Position numbers and translations under genes: made by a program. Shown one piece after another: positions 9,931 through 17,184 of a stretch of DNA of 26,412 bases (position 1 is its first letter; each line of letters starts with the position of its first letter). The DNA comes from a virus. The notes below the pieces were generated by a model. That model saw only the letters and a list, made by a program, of their open reading frames with translations, was not told where the DNA came from and ran no database searches. Location of the stretch: positions 1-26,412 of IMG/VR virus record IMGVR_UViG_3300024520_000426. One strand, written 5' to 3'.

Positions 9931-12015
9931 ATGGCTTACGGTAAGAAGAAAAAAAGCAATAAGGACGATACCCGCTATCTGGCATGGATGGAAGAGCTAA
10001 AGAAGCTTCAGGAGTCAGACCTTGACCAGCGAGAGCAGGCAAGAGAGGCAGACCGTTTCCTATTGGATAAGGACGGCCAGTGGGAGGACGCTATTCGCAG
10101 GCAGCTAGATAGCCAGCAGCGCCCCCGGTATACCTTCGACAAGATAACGCCGGTTATCGAATCAATGATGGCAGATATTGAGGATATGGACTTTGGTGCC
10201 AATGTTAAACCAGAGGGCGGCGAGGCTAACAAAGATACAGCCAAAACCCTAGATGGCATGATACGCACCATACAGAACATGAGTGGTACCGAGGCTATCT
10301 ACCGCAAGTCATGTCGTAGAATCATGCGCCGGGGCTTTGATGCCTGGATTGTTAAGGCTGATTATAAAGATCCATGGAGTTTTGTGCAGGATTTATTTGT
10401 TAAGCAAATCCCTAACGCTATTAGCCGAGTATGGGTAAGTAATACCTGCAGCAATGAAGACAGCTCTGATAGTGATGTAGCCTACGTACTCACATCACTA
10501 AGCCCAGAAGACTATAAAAAGCAATTCCCTGAAGGTTCGGGTATCAGTGTTGACGATGCCGATATCGATGAGCACTGGGATGAATACCGGCCAGAGGTTA
10601 TTACCATTGGCGAGCGCTACTACCCCAAAGAGGAAGATGTTGAGGTTGCACAGCTCAGTAATGGCGATGTGGTTAGGCTCGATGAGAAGTGGGATAAGAT
10701 CAAAGATGAGAAAGCAGCCCAGGGTATTAAGGTTGTTAAAGAGAAAACAGTAAAAGACTTTGTTTGGTGCCATATCACATTTGACGGCGGCGGCATACTA
10801 ACCGAGGAGCGGGTAACAGTCTTTAAGTCTTGCCCGGTCGTGACAATTTACGGCAACCATGAGCTATTGGGCCAAAACTCTAAAATCACTTATTCGGGTA
10901 TTGTGTTGAAAGATATGGATGCTCAGCGTGTCCATAACTACGCCAAGTCAAGAGAGATTGAAGAGGGAGCGTTAGCGCCTAGAGCTAAGTGGTGGATGAC
11001 TAAGAAGCAGGCCAAGGGCAATGAGAAACAAATAGCCCGCATGAATATAAGCGCCGACCCTATTCAATTCTACACGCCAGATGCAGAAGCACAGCAGCCT
11101 TATTATGGCGGTGGCCCGCAGATTAACCCACACCTAACCAGCCTATCTAACCAGATGGGCATAGATATCAAAGAGCAGGCCGGTGTATTCGGTGCTATGC
11201 AAGGGCAGTTTGCTGGAAGGCAGTCAGAAGACTCTGTGAGAATACAGATTGATAGGGGGACCGCCGCTACTCGTAAGTGGGTTAACTCCCTTACAAACGG
11301 CATACAGCGCGTATGCGATCTATTAGTGCAAGCTATCCCCGATGTTTACGACACCAAGCGACAAATGAACATTATTGGCATTGATGGCGCAGAGGAGCTG
11401 GTTACACTCAATGAAGAAATCTACGACCAGCAAAGCAAGAAGATGGTCAAGGTTAATAACCTTAACGCCGGTAAGTACAAGGTAACGTGTAATGCAGGCC
11501 CAGCATTTAGTAATCGCCTGGAGGCAGGTCTATCCGCTATGCTTGAATATGCCGCTATTGACCCCTCTGTAGTTCAATCAGGTGGCGACTTGATGCTTAA
11601 ATCTATCGATGCGCCGCTAGTTGATCAAATGGCAGAGCGTAAACGCGCCCAGTTGTTACAAGCTGGCCAGATACCGCCTGACCAAATGACTGATGACGAA
11701 AAAGAAATGATGACCCAGCAAGCCAATCAGCCTAAGCAGCCAGACGCCGGAATGCTATTAGCTCAAGCTGAGAACAAAAAGGCTGATGCTGACATACAAA
11801 AAGCTAAGAACGATCAGGATAGATTAACGCTAGAAATGCTGAAACTTCAACAAGGTGGCCAGAAGCTAAGTATCGAAGAGGCCAAGGCTATAGCTGATAT
11901 TCGCAATAAGAACGCCAATACAGCTAAGACCATGGCAGATACTGAAAAGGTAAGCGGAGAGGTTATAGGCAATACCATCGATAATATCGGTAAGCTATCG
12001 CCTAACCTCCAGTAG
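9931..12015 (+). CDS. portal protein, P22 gp1-like
   Basis: The dodecameric portal is the DNA gateway at one capsid vertex and binds TerL, then the gp4-like factor. The 694-residue length is close to P22 gp1 and Sf6 gp3. The N-terminus is basic with 'DLDQREQAREADRFLLDKDGQW', then 'RPRYTFDKITPVIESMMADIEDMDF', the P22-portal signature for the stem and wing. 'CRRIMRRGFDAWIVKADY' and 'GIDIKEQAGVFGAMQGQFAGRQSEDSVRIQIDRG' follow in family order. Residues 590-690 are Ala/Gln/Lys-rich helix ('AENKKADADIQKAKNDQDRLTLEMLKLQQ'), matching the long helical barrel at the P22 portal C-terminus that extends into the capsid. AGGAA precedes the start. The minus-strand lipoprotein gene ends directly at its stop. 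Confidence 0.9.
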   Translation: MAYGKKKKSNKDDTRYLAWMEELKKLQESDLDQREQAREADRFLLDKDGQWEDAIRRQLDSQQRPRYTFDKITPVIESMMADIEDMDFGANVKPEGGEANKDTAKTLDGMIRTIQNMSGTEAIYRKSCRRIMRRGFDAWIVKADYKDPWSFVQDLFVKQIPNAISRVWVSNTCSNEDSSDSDVAYVLTSLSPEDYKKQFPEGSGISVDDADIDEHWDEYRPEVITIGERYYPKEEDVEVAQLSNGDVVRLDEKWDKIKDEKAAQGIKVVKEKTVKDFVWCHITFDGGGILTEERVTVFKSCPVVTIYGNHELLGQNSKITYSGIVLKDMDAQRVHNYAKSREIEEGALAPRAKWWMTKKQAKGNEKQIARMNISADPIQFYTPDAEAQQPYYGGGPQINPHLTSLSNQMGIDIKEQAGVFGAMQGQFAGRQSEDSVRIQIDRGTAATRKWVNSLTNGIQRVCDLLVQAIPDVYDTKRQMNIIGIDGAEELVTLNEEIYDQQSKKMVKVNNLNAGKYKVTCNAGPAFSNRLEAGLSAMLEYAAIDPSVVQSGGDLMLKSIDAPLVDQMAERKRAQLLQAGQIPPDQMTDDEKEMMTQQANQPKQPDAGMLLAQAENKKADADIQKAKNDQDRLTLEMLKLQQGGQKLSIEEAKAIADIRNKNANTAKTMADTEKVSGEVIGNTIDNIGKLSPNLQ

Positions 12016-12264
12016 TTACTTGGCTAGGGAGAAGTTACCGCCGCCCTTACAAGTGAACACGAAGCGGGTTTTAGACTCGGAGTACCAGTTAAACCCTTCA
12101 CCACGGCAAAAGGTATCAGCAATAGCTGCCTTTCGTTCGTGGGCTTCGAGTATGGCGCTACCCAATTCACCCTTTTTGCTTATCTGCTCCATGTTCTCCT
12201 GATGTACCGGCGTTTGGCTGCAAGCCGTCAGTGTCATTAGTGCTGCTATCATTAGTGCTTTCAT
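12016..12264 (-). CDS. small lipoprotein, moron gene
   Basis: An 82-residue protein starting at the minus-strand ATG 12262-12264, with AAAGAGGGTAAA upstream. A longer frame from 12297 adds 11 residues with no ribosome site. Residues 1-15 form a lipoprotein signal: MKALMIAALMT, then lipobox L12-T-A-C15. Ser follows Cys15, so the +2 residue does not signal inner-membrane retention and sorting to the outer membrane is expected. The mature part has a helical segment 'ISKKGELGSAILEAHERKAAI' and two more cysteines in 'DTFCRGEGFNWYSESKTRFVFTCKGGG', probably one disulphide. It is opposite in direction to all head genes and has its own upstream promoter. Known phage lipoproteins of this size (for example Cor-type) protect lysogens from superinfection. 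The same role is possible here, but homology is not seen. Confidence 0.65.
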   Translation of the reverse strand: MKALMIAALMTLTACSQTPVHQENMEQISKKGELGSAILEAHERKAAIADTFCRGEGFNWYSESKTRFVFTCKGGGNFSLAK

Positions 12265-12313
12265 TGTTTTTACCCTCTTTGTTAAAAATACGATCAAAAT
12301 TGTTATTGAATGC

Positions 12314-12361
12314 CTATTTAGATACCGCTAGTGGTCTAGGCTTATCTCCTTTCCCGCTCAT
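12314..12361 (-). pseudogene. tiny phage protein (MSGKGDKPRP family) interrupted by an amber codon
   Basis: On the minus strand, ATG 12361-12359 overlaps the stop of the Phd-like gene (ATGA) and reads MSGKGDKPRPLAVSK, then TAG at 12316-12314. In phage genomes this very small protein usually continues with an F-x-x-x-W/F-D-x-I-F motif. Here the frame continues after TAG as AFNNNFDRIFNKEGKNN, which carries exactly that motif. The TAG therefore replaces what should be a sense codon. The frame then stays open to a TGA at 12169-12167, overlapping the lipoprotein gene. Either the gene was recently broken by a point mutation, or the amber codon is read through. The family is recalled from phage annotation and its function is unknown. 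Confidence 0.55.
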
Positions 12362-12516
12362 TTATTCTTCACTCCTGAATGCCTATCCCTAGACTCAAGG
12401 TAAAACACCTTATCATCATAGTTATTATGGTTAATCTTAACGATGCCGTTCTTATCAGCTTCGCGGAAAACCTTTTTAGGCGACTTGTTAAACTCTTCTG
12501 CGGTGAATATCTTCAC
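12358..12516 (-). CDS. second Phd/YefM-like small protein
   Basis: 52 residues on the minus strand, starting at GTG (12516-12514) with AGGAG eight bases upstream. The N-terminus, 'MKIFTAEEFNKSPKKVFREA', is parallel to the plus-strand protein at 428-586: both have MKxFT, then E, then PK-V-F-x-E, then NG, and both are 52 residues with GTG starts. The middle, 'VKINHNNYDDKVFYLESRDRHSG', differs. Phd/YefM proteins bind operators and neutralise toxins. As with the other copy, no toxin gene is adjacent: the next frame is the amber-interrupted mini-protein, overlapping by 4 bases. It is the first gene of the minus-strand operon, so autoregulation of the promoter at 12553-12581 is the likely role. Confidence 0.6.
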   Translation of the reverse strand: MKIFTAEEFNKSPKKVFREADKNGIVKINHNNYDDKVFYLESRDRHSGVKNK

Positions 12517-12527
12517 TCTCCTAGCTC

Positions 12528-12542
12528 CTATAGCTACTATAG
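12528..12542. promoter_or_regulatory. paired CTATAG sites, operator candidate
   Basis: Two copies of the 6-base palindrome CTATAG (12528-12533 and 12537-12542) are separated by CTA. They lie between the -10 box of the minus-strand promoter and the ribosome site of the Phd-like gene, a usual place for an autoregulatory operator. Binding by the Phd-like protein is inferred. Confidence 0.35.
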
Positions 12543-12552
12543 ATCAACTCCT

Positions 12553-12581
12553 TTTATAAGCTAACACCATTCACAAGTCAA
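12553..12581 (-). promoter_or_regulatory. sigma70 promoter of the minus-strand moron operon
   Basis: On the minus strand a -35 TTGACT (12581-12576) and a -10 TATAAA (12558-12553) are exactly 17 bases apart. It points away from the scaffold gene and reads into the Phd-like gene, the mini-protein and the lipoprotein. A private promoter of this strength is typical of genes expressed from a prophage. Confidence 0.7.
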
Positions 12582-12599
12582 TAGTATTATTAGACACAC

Positions 12600-12614
12600 A
12601 AGGTACGCGACCTT
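12600..12614 (+). other. small hairpin upstream of the scaffold gene
   Basis: AAGGT (12600-12604) and ACCTT (12610-12614) form a 5-bp stem with loop ACGCG. An alternative pairing uses CGCG at 12606-12609 and 12617-12620. It lies in the leader between the minus-strand promoter and the scaffold start. No function is evident. Confidence 0.25.
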
Positions 12615-12647
12615 ATCGCGGCTAAAATTTCATCTTAGGATGCTTAA

Positions 12648-13466
12648 ATGAATGACGAAAAGTTAGATGCTAATACCGAGGAAGTTATAACCCCATCATT
12701 AACACCGGCAAAAGAAGTAGAGCCAGTTATTGACGGAGAGAAAGCCGAAGCGGTTGCTGAATCATCCCCAGCTAGTGAAGAAAATCACGAAAAAAAACGT
12801 GATGGTGTTCAAGAGAGAATAAACAAGCTAACTGCTAAGCGTTATGAAGAGCAGCGTCGAGCTGATGCACTGGAGGCCAAGCTAAAAGAGATTGAGCAGA
12901 AACAAGTTCAGCCTCAAGCAGCACCTACAACGATAACAGCTCCCAAAATGCCCGATAATGCTTATGATGAGCAAGCTATGGCCAAGTATCATACTGATAT
13001 GACGGCGTATAGCACTCAGATGGCGCAGGATGCAGCTAAGCAGACTTTTGAGCAGCAACAGCAAGCGGCTGCACAGCAGCAGCAACAGGCTACACAGCAG
13101 CAAGCAGTATCAAACTACGCGAACAATGCAGCTCGCGATGGTGTCGATATGGATAAGCTCAGGGCGGCAGAACAAATGCTTAATCAAGGCGGTATTTCTA
13201 ATAGTTTAGGGGCGTACATTATGAACGACCCGAACGGTGGAAAGATCGTTGAGTATTTGGGCGATAACCCTAGTGTGGCTTATGAGTTGCTTTCGCTTGA
13301 CCCAGTAACGGCGGGGATTAAAGTAGCGAGTGAGATTAAAGCTCAAGCGCTATCGACGACCCCAAAAGTATCTAACGCGCCAGAGCCAACACCAACCATA
13401 ACGGGTGGTGGAGTTATCGAAAAAGATGAATTCGATAAGTTGTACCCTGGCACTGAATTTATTTAA
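12648..13466 (+). CDS. scaffolding protein, P22 gp8-type by position
   Basis: Scaffolding proteins fill the procapsid, set its size and leave before packaging. The 272-residue protein lies between portal and coat and has the expected make-up. Residues 1-45 are acidic and disordered. Residues 48-85 are a charged coiled coil ('KRDGVQERINKLTAKRYEEQ' onward). Residues 132-152 are almost entirely Gln and Ala. A helical region follows ('DMDKLRAAEQMLNQGG'), and the C-terminus ends 'EKDEFDKLYPGTEFI'. Little sequence matches P22 gp8 directly, so the call rests on order, size and composition. P22 scaffold binds coat with a basic C-terminal helix-turn-helix, whereas the C-terminus here is acidic, so the contact must differ. 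TAGGA precedes the ATG. Confidence 0.7.
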   Translation: MNDEKLDANTEEVITPSLTPAKEVEPVIDGEKAEAVAESSPASEENHEKKRDGVQERINKLTAKRYEEQRRADALEAKLKEIEQKQVQPQAAPTTITAPKMPDNAYDEQAMAKYHTDMTAYSTQMAQDAAKQTFEQQQQAAAQQQQQATQQQAVSNYANNAARDGVDMDKLRAAEQMLNQGGISNSLGAYIMNDPNGGKIVEYLGDNPSVAYELLSLDPVTAGIKVASEIKAQALSTTPKVSNAPEPTPTITGGGVIEKDEFDKLYPGTEFI

Positions 13467-13477
13467 GGAGCCTAACC

Positions 13478-14749
13478 ATGGCTAATGATTATCAGAGTAA
13501 TACCAATAAGAAGCTCTTAAAGTCTTTTGCTAAAGCGTTTGAGAGTTCAACTGTACTAACCAACACTGTTTCAAAGCAGCTTGTTAATGATTTCGATGCC
13601 TCAACGGGTGGAGATTACGGCAATGTTTCAATGAAGCGCCCGCCCCAATATGTTCCACAGCGTACCTCTGATGGTGACGTGACCGGCTCAACCAACCCAG
13701 TGCGAACTGGCAAGGTTCAAGCTAGTGTTTCTGACTACATCACGGTTTATGTTGAGAACACACAAGTTGAGGAAGCCTTAGAAGCTGACCAGCTAGACCA
13801 GTTGCTTGCTCCTGTAGCAGAAGACATGGTTGTAGAGCTAGAAAGCGAGCTTGGCGGTTACATGGCTGAGAATGCCGCGCATACCACAGGTGATCCAGAT
13901 ACATCGATTGCCGCATGGGCTGATGTTGCTAATGCCGGTGCCTTGCTGAAAGACATTGGCGCACCAGCAGGTAAGCGTTACGGCGTTATCGACTGCTTCG
14001 ACGAGGTAACTTTGGCCGACCTTCAAACGCAATTGGGTGTTAACCCTAATGTGAATGAAGCATGGGCAAACGCAGTAGTTAAAGAGGGGTTCGCTGGTTT
14101 GAACCAAGTTTTAACCACTAATAACCTACCTCAATATACAGCGGGTAACGATGTAACGGGTATTACTTTAGGCGCTACGCCAGCGGCTACTTATACCGCC
14201 TACAAAGATACTTACCGTATGACTATTACCTTAAGCGGCTTCACTGCCACTACAGGTACGTTAAACAAAGGTACCACCCTGGAATTCCCAGCCACTCACT
14301 TGGTTAATATGCGTAACCGCAAAACCTTGTTTAAAGCTGGCGCGGCTATCCCTCTAACCCTAACGGTATTGAACGACTATACCGCTGATGGTTCGGGTGA
14401 TATTACGGCTGAAGTATCAGGTGCGGCCATCTATGAAACTGGCGTAAACGCTGCTTTCAATACGGTTGATCGCGCTCTCGCGTCCGGTGACACTGTTACC
14501 ATTCGTGAAACAGCCGATGCTATCTACCGTCCAGGCCTAGCTTACTGCGAAGGCTTTGTGGGTATGGGTTCCGTTGTTCTACCTAAGCTACACGCTACTG
14601 ACTCAATGGTTATGAACCATAAAGGTTCTTCCATCCGGGTTCATAAGTTTAGCGATGGTGCAGGCAACAAAAACCGTTACCGCTTCGATATATTGCCTAC
14701 GTTCGCTACCTTCAACCCTTTCTGGGGTGTACGGATGAACGGTCAGTAA
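13478..14749 (+). CDS. major coat protein, P22 gp5-like
   Basis: The shell subunit, 423 residues compared with 430 for P22 gp5. The N-terminus, 'NKKLLKSFAKAFESSTVLTNTVSKQLV', then 'GGDYGNVSMKRPPQYVPQRTSDG' and the P-loop/spine region 'VENTQVEEALEADQLDQLL', follow P22 coat order. Residues of about 220-345, rich in Thr and beta strands ('YRMTITLSGFTATTGTLNKG'), occupy the place of the telokin-like inserted I-domain. The end, 'FDILPTFATFNPFWGVRMNG', is characteristic of the family. A strong AAGGAG ribosome site precedes ATG 13478, in keeping with the highest-expressed virion gene, and a strong terminator follows. Confidence 0.92.
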   Translation: MANDYQSNTNKKLLKSFAKAFESSTVLTNTVSKQLVNDFDASTGGDYGNVSMKRPPQYVPQRTSDGDVTGSTNPVRTGKVQASVSDYITVYVENTQVEEALEADQLDQLLAPVAEDMVVELESELGGYMAENAAHTTGDPDTSIAAWADVANAGALLKDIGAPAGKRYGVIDCFDEVTLADLQTQLGVNPNVNEAWANAVVKEGFAGLNQVLTTNNLPQYTAGNDVTGITLGATPAATYTAYKDTYRMTITLSGFTATTGTLNKGTTLEFPATHLVNMRNRKTLFKAGAAIPLTLTVLNDYTADGSGDITAEVSGAAIYETGVNAAFNTVDRALASGDTVTIRETADAIYRPGLAYCEGFVGMGSVVLPKLHATDSMVMNHKGSSIRVHKFSDGAGNKNRYRFDILPTFATFNPFWGVRMNGQ

Positions 14750-14769
14750 TCGACAGTAAGTAACTAACG

Positions 14770-14793
14770 GGGGGCTGAGATGCCCCCTTTTTT
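14770..14793 (+). terminator. rho-independent terminator after the coat gene
   Basis: GGGGGC (14770-14775) and GCCCCC (14782-14787) close a 6-base loop TGAGAT and are followed by six T residues. Because tail and ejection genes lie downstream with no obvious new promoter, it probably terminates only part of the transcripts, or is overcome by antitermination. Either would give coat protein in excess over tail proteins. Confidence 0.88.
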
Positions 14794-14806
14794 GTAAGGG
14801 TGTATG

Positions 14807-15037
14807 ATGAAAAAGGAAAAATTCGAGAAGCGCGAAGTCTTTTGTATGTTTAGGCGCACTGATAACGAATTAGGCTACATTCAATGTACAATCAAGGCAG
14901 AATTTAAAGCAGAGTTTATTAAGCTTGGTTTTGTTGACCACGTTGATAAACTGGAAAGAAAGAAGCCTGAGAAAGCTAAAAAGACTGAGAAGAAAGAGAA
15001 GAAAGAGCCGGACAATTTAGAACTACCAATAGAGTAA
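14807..15037 (+). CDS. small Lys/Glu-rich hypothetical protein between coat and gp4-like genes
   Basis: A 76-residue protein. Residues 1-50 contain 'FEKREVFCMFRRTDNELGYI', 'TIKAEFKAEFIKLGFVDHVDKL', a small folded part. Residues 51-70 are an almost pure Lys/Glu/Pro charged tail. Two adjacent ATGs exist at 14804 and 14807. AAGGG (14796-14800) leaves 6 bases before 14807 and only 3 before 14804, so the second is preferred. No domain is recognised. Genes at this place in P22-like phages are often small head-associated proteins, and the charged tail could bind DNA or another virion protein. Confidence 0.55.
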   Translation: MKKEKFEKREVFCMFRRTDNELGYIQCTIKAEFKAEFIKLGFVDHVDKLERKKPEKAKKTEKKEKKEPDNLELPIE

Positions 15038-15041
15038 TATC

Positions 15042-15782
15042 ATGGCCATTATAACGAAAGGCGACCTAGTAAACGGAACCTACAAGCTAATGAGAATTAG
15101 CGGGCTAACCGTTAGTGCTTCACCGGAGGCGCTAGAGAGCGGACTGGAGGTGGCAGATGATTACGCGCAAGAGCTAAAGAGTGAGGGCTTGGATTTAGGC
15201 TGGCAAGAACCGGCCATCTATGGCCAGAGTGATACCGCCGACAATTCCGGGCTTTCTGTTGAGATGGCAGGCCCATTTAAAAAGTTGCTATTTATCCAGT
15301 TGTGTAGCCATTTTGGTAAAGATGTACCTATGGCAGTAGCGGCCACAGCGGCGGCTGGAATGCGAGCGCTTGAGCAGCTATTAGTTGATGTCCCTGATGC
15401 CCAAAACCCGCCCACATTGCCCTATGGTAGTGGTAACGAGTGGGATTATAGAGATCGCACGTTTTATAGTGAGCCACCTGATAACAAAGATGCTATTTAC
15501 GTCTTCAAAGACAATATTCTTAACTTTGATTATGACTTTTCACATTGGTTAGTGGATGAAACCTTGGTTGATGTTGAGTGGTCAACCCAGGATAACGGTA
15601 TAGCCATTGGCACCAACACCTTTACCGATAACGTGGCCACAGCTGAGCTAACCTTTGAGAAAGCGGGCGGCTACTTTGTGATGATTACAGCCACGAAGAC
15701 CAATTCAACCGACCTACTAACCGTTAAGCAAAACTTTGTTATCGACAACCCACTTTCAGCAGGATTGAACTTCAATGCCTGA
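15042..15782 (+). CDS. gp4-like tail accessory factor fused to an Ig-like adaptor domain
   Basis: Residues 1-150 match P22 gp4, the first plug that binds under the portal: 'GDLVNGTYKLMRISGLTVSA', 'EVADDYAQELKSEGLDLGW', and a helical 'FKKLLFIQLCSHFGK' then 'GMRALEQLL'. P22 gp4 is 166 residues. This protein has 246, and the extra C-terminal part, from about residue 155, is a beta sandwich: 'FDYDFSHWLVDETLVDVEWSTQDNGIAIGT' through 'AELTFEKAGGYFVMITATKTNS'. That pattern (D-x-S-x-W-L ... V-x-W ... G-G-Y ... T) is seen in small phage fibre-tail adaptor proteins. The fusion would place Ig-like domains around the tail hub, perhaps for fibre attachment. It overlaps the gp10-like gene by 8 bases. Confidence 0.8.
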   Translation: MAIITKGDLVNGTYKLMRISGLTVSASPEALESGLEVADDYAQELKSEGLDLGWQEPAIYGQSDTADNSGLSVEMAGPFKKLLFIQLCSHFGKDVPMAVAATAAAGMRALEQLLVDVPDAQNPPTLPYGSGNEWDYRDRTFYSEPPDNKDAIYVFKDNILNFDYDFSHWLVDETLVDVEWSTQDNGIAIGTNTFTDNVATAELTFEKAGGYFVMITATKTNSTDLLTVKQNFVIDNPLSAGLNFNA

Positions 15783-17184
15783 TATGTCAGTAACGCTTAT
15801 TAAGGGCGACTCTACCGATAGCAATACAGACTATAGGGATGCCTTGCCGGTCAATATAACAGGTGTTGTGCGGCCTATACTTGGCGCTCAAGGCTATATG
15901 CTGAGTCATTCGGGCCTATCGCTACATGGTACTGGCATAGGTACTGACCGGGGAGGTTATTGGAATGAAAGACAAGCTACGCATTTCCGTGTTTCTGGTG
16001 AAAAGCTTATTTCTGTTGATAGTGATGGTGCCGTTAATACTATCGGTGATATTAGTGGTACTCAGCGAGCTAGTATGGCGTACTCTTTCAATACCCAAGC
16101 GATTGTTGCTGACGGTAAGATGTGGCTATATGACGCTACTACGCTTACGCAAATAACTGATCCTGATTTGGGTGTTCCTATTGATATATGTTGGATCGAT
16201 GGATATTACTTTCTAACGGACGGCGAGTATCTTTATCATACCGACATTACCGACGAATATTCCATTGACCCCTTGCAGTTTGCTACGGCTGAGATAAGCC
16301 CAGACCCCACTTTAGGCGTGGCCAGGACTTCTGATAACCAAGTTATTGTATTTGATCGCTATTCTACGGAATGGTTTGTTAACCGGGCTACTGATAACTT
16401 TGCCTTTCAACGCATTTCTGGCAAGTCGGTTAAATCTGGCATTGTGGGCACTCATTGCAAAACAGAGCTAGATAGCCGGTTTTATGTGATGGGCGGCGCT
16501 AAGTCTGAATCTGTCAGTATTCATGTGGTGAGCGGCGGCACGTATCAGGCTATAGCCAGCCGTGAGATCGACAAGCTTATATCAGCTTATGATGAGACAG
16601 AGCTTGCTAGCGTGATAATGGAAACCAGAGTAGAGGACAGGGACAAGTTTATAATTATTCACTTGCCTAACGAGACGTTGCTTTTTAATGCCACGCTTGC
16701 CGAAACCATAGGTAAGGACTTGGCTTGGTCTATCGTTAAGTCAGACATTCCAGGGGACATACCTTGGCGCGGTGTTAATGGGGTGTTTGATCCCAGAGTA
16801 TCAGGCTGGATTTACGGCGATAAGCAAAATACTAACATTGGCTTATTGGACGGCACTATATCAACGCAGTACGGCGAGGCCATAGAGCAGATTTTATATA
16901 CCCCTCTTATTGATTTAGAGGGCGCGAGTATCGATGCCTTTGAGATTGACACTATCCCCGGCCACCAAGTTAGCATGGATAATACCACTGTAGCGTTCTC
17001 GCTTACCTATGACGGCTTAACATATAGCCAGGAACACTGGACACTGTACGGCGAACAATACGGATACAATCAGCGCTTTATTGCAAGGCAGCTTGGTTAC
17101 GTGCGTGACCATGTTGGTTTTAAGCTTCGCTGTACTTCGCCGGAGCGCTTATCGTTTGGGCTAATGAAGGTTAGTTATGGCTGA
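15775..17184 (+). CDS. packaged-DNA stabilisation protein, P22 gp10-like
   Basis: Gp10 forms the second ring under the portal, sealing packaged DNA and holding the needle and tailspikes. The 469-residue length is close to P22 gp10 (472). Family features include the N-terminal 'DYRDALPVNITGVVRPILGAQGYM', the repeated beta-propeller-like strands 'YYFLTDGEYLYHTD' and 'NQVIVFDRYSTEWFVN', 'GTHCKTELDSRFYVMGGAKS', and a C-terminal 'PERLSFGLMKVSYG'. Start ATG 15775 overlaps the gp4-like gene by 8 bases and the stop overlaps the next start. Order gp4-gp10-needle is as in P22. Confidence 0.87.
   Translation: MPDMSVTLIKGDSTDSNTDYRDALPVNITGVVRPILGAQGYMLSHSGLSLHGTGIGTDRGGYWNERQATHFRVSGEKLISVDSDGAVNTIGDISGTQRASMAYSFNTQAIVADGKMWLYDATTLTQITDPDLGVPIDICWIDGYYFLTDGEYLYHTDITDEYSIDPLQFATAEISPDPTLGVARTSDNQVIVFDRYSTEWFVNRATDNFAFQRISGKSVKSGIVGTHCKTELDSRFYVMGGAKSESVSIHVVSGGTYQAIASREIDKLISAYDETELASVIMETRVEDRDKFIIIHLPNETLLFNATLAETIGKDLAWSIVKSDIPGDIPWRGVNGVFDPRVSGWIYGDKQNTNIGLLDGTISTQYGEAIEQILYTPLIDLEGASIDAFEIDTIPGHQVSMDNTTVAFSLTYDGLTYSQEHWTLYGEQYGYNQRFIARQLGYVRDHVGFKLRCTSPERLSFGLMKVSYG

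Noticed and set aside
10498-10773. Minus-strand 91-codon frame inside the portal gene
   Set aside because: It is contained in a confidently assigned portal gene and has no start signals.
8341-12015. Genome-wide reassignment of TAG as a sense codon
   Set aside because: TerS, TerL, portal and the gene ending at 21636 all stop at TAG with the next gene or a quick second stop directly after, so TAG normally functions as a stop.
12013-12033. Readthrough of the portal amber stop
   Set aside because: The frame meets another TAG after only three codons (L-L-G) and shows no meaningful continuation.
12379-12564. 61-codon plus-strand frame opposite the minus-strand Phd-like gene
   Set aside because: The minus-strand frame has a recognisable Phd-like sequence, ribosome site and promoter. 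The plus frame has none.
12882-13103. Leu/Cys-rich minus-strand frame that looks like a membrane protein
   Set aside because: It is the complement of the Gln/Ala-rich stretch of the scaffold gene, which gives poly-Leu artefacts.
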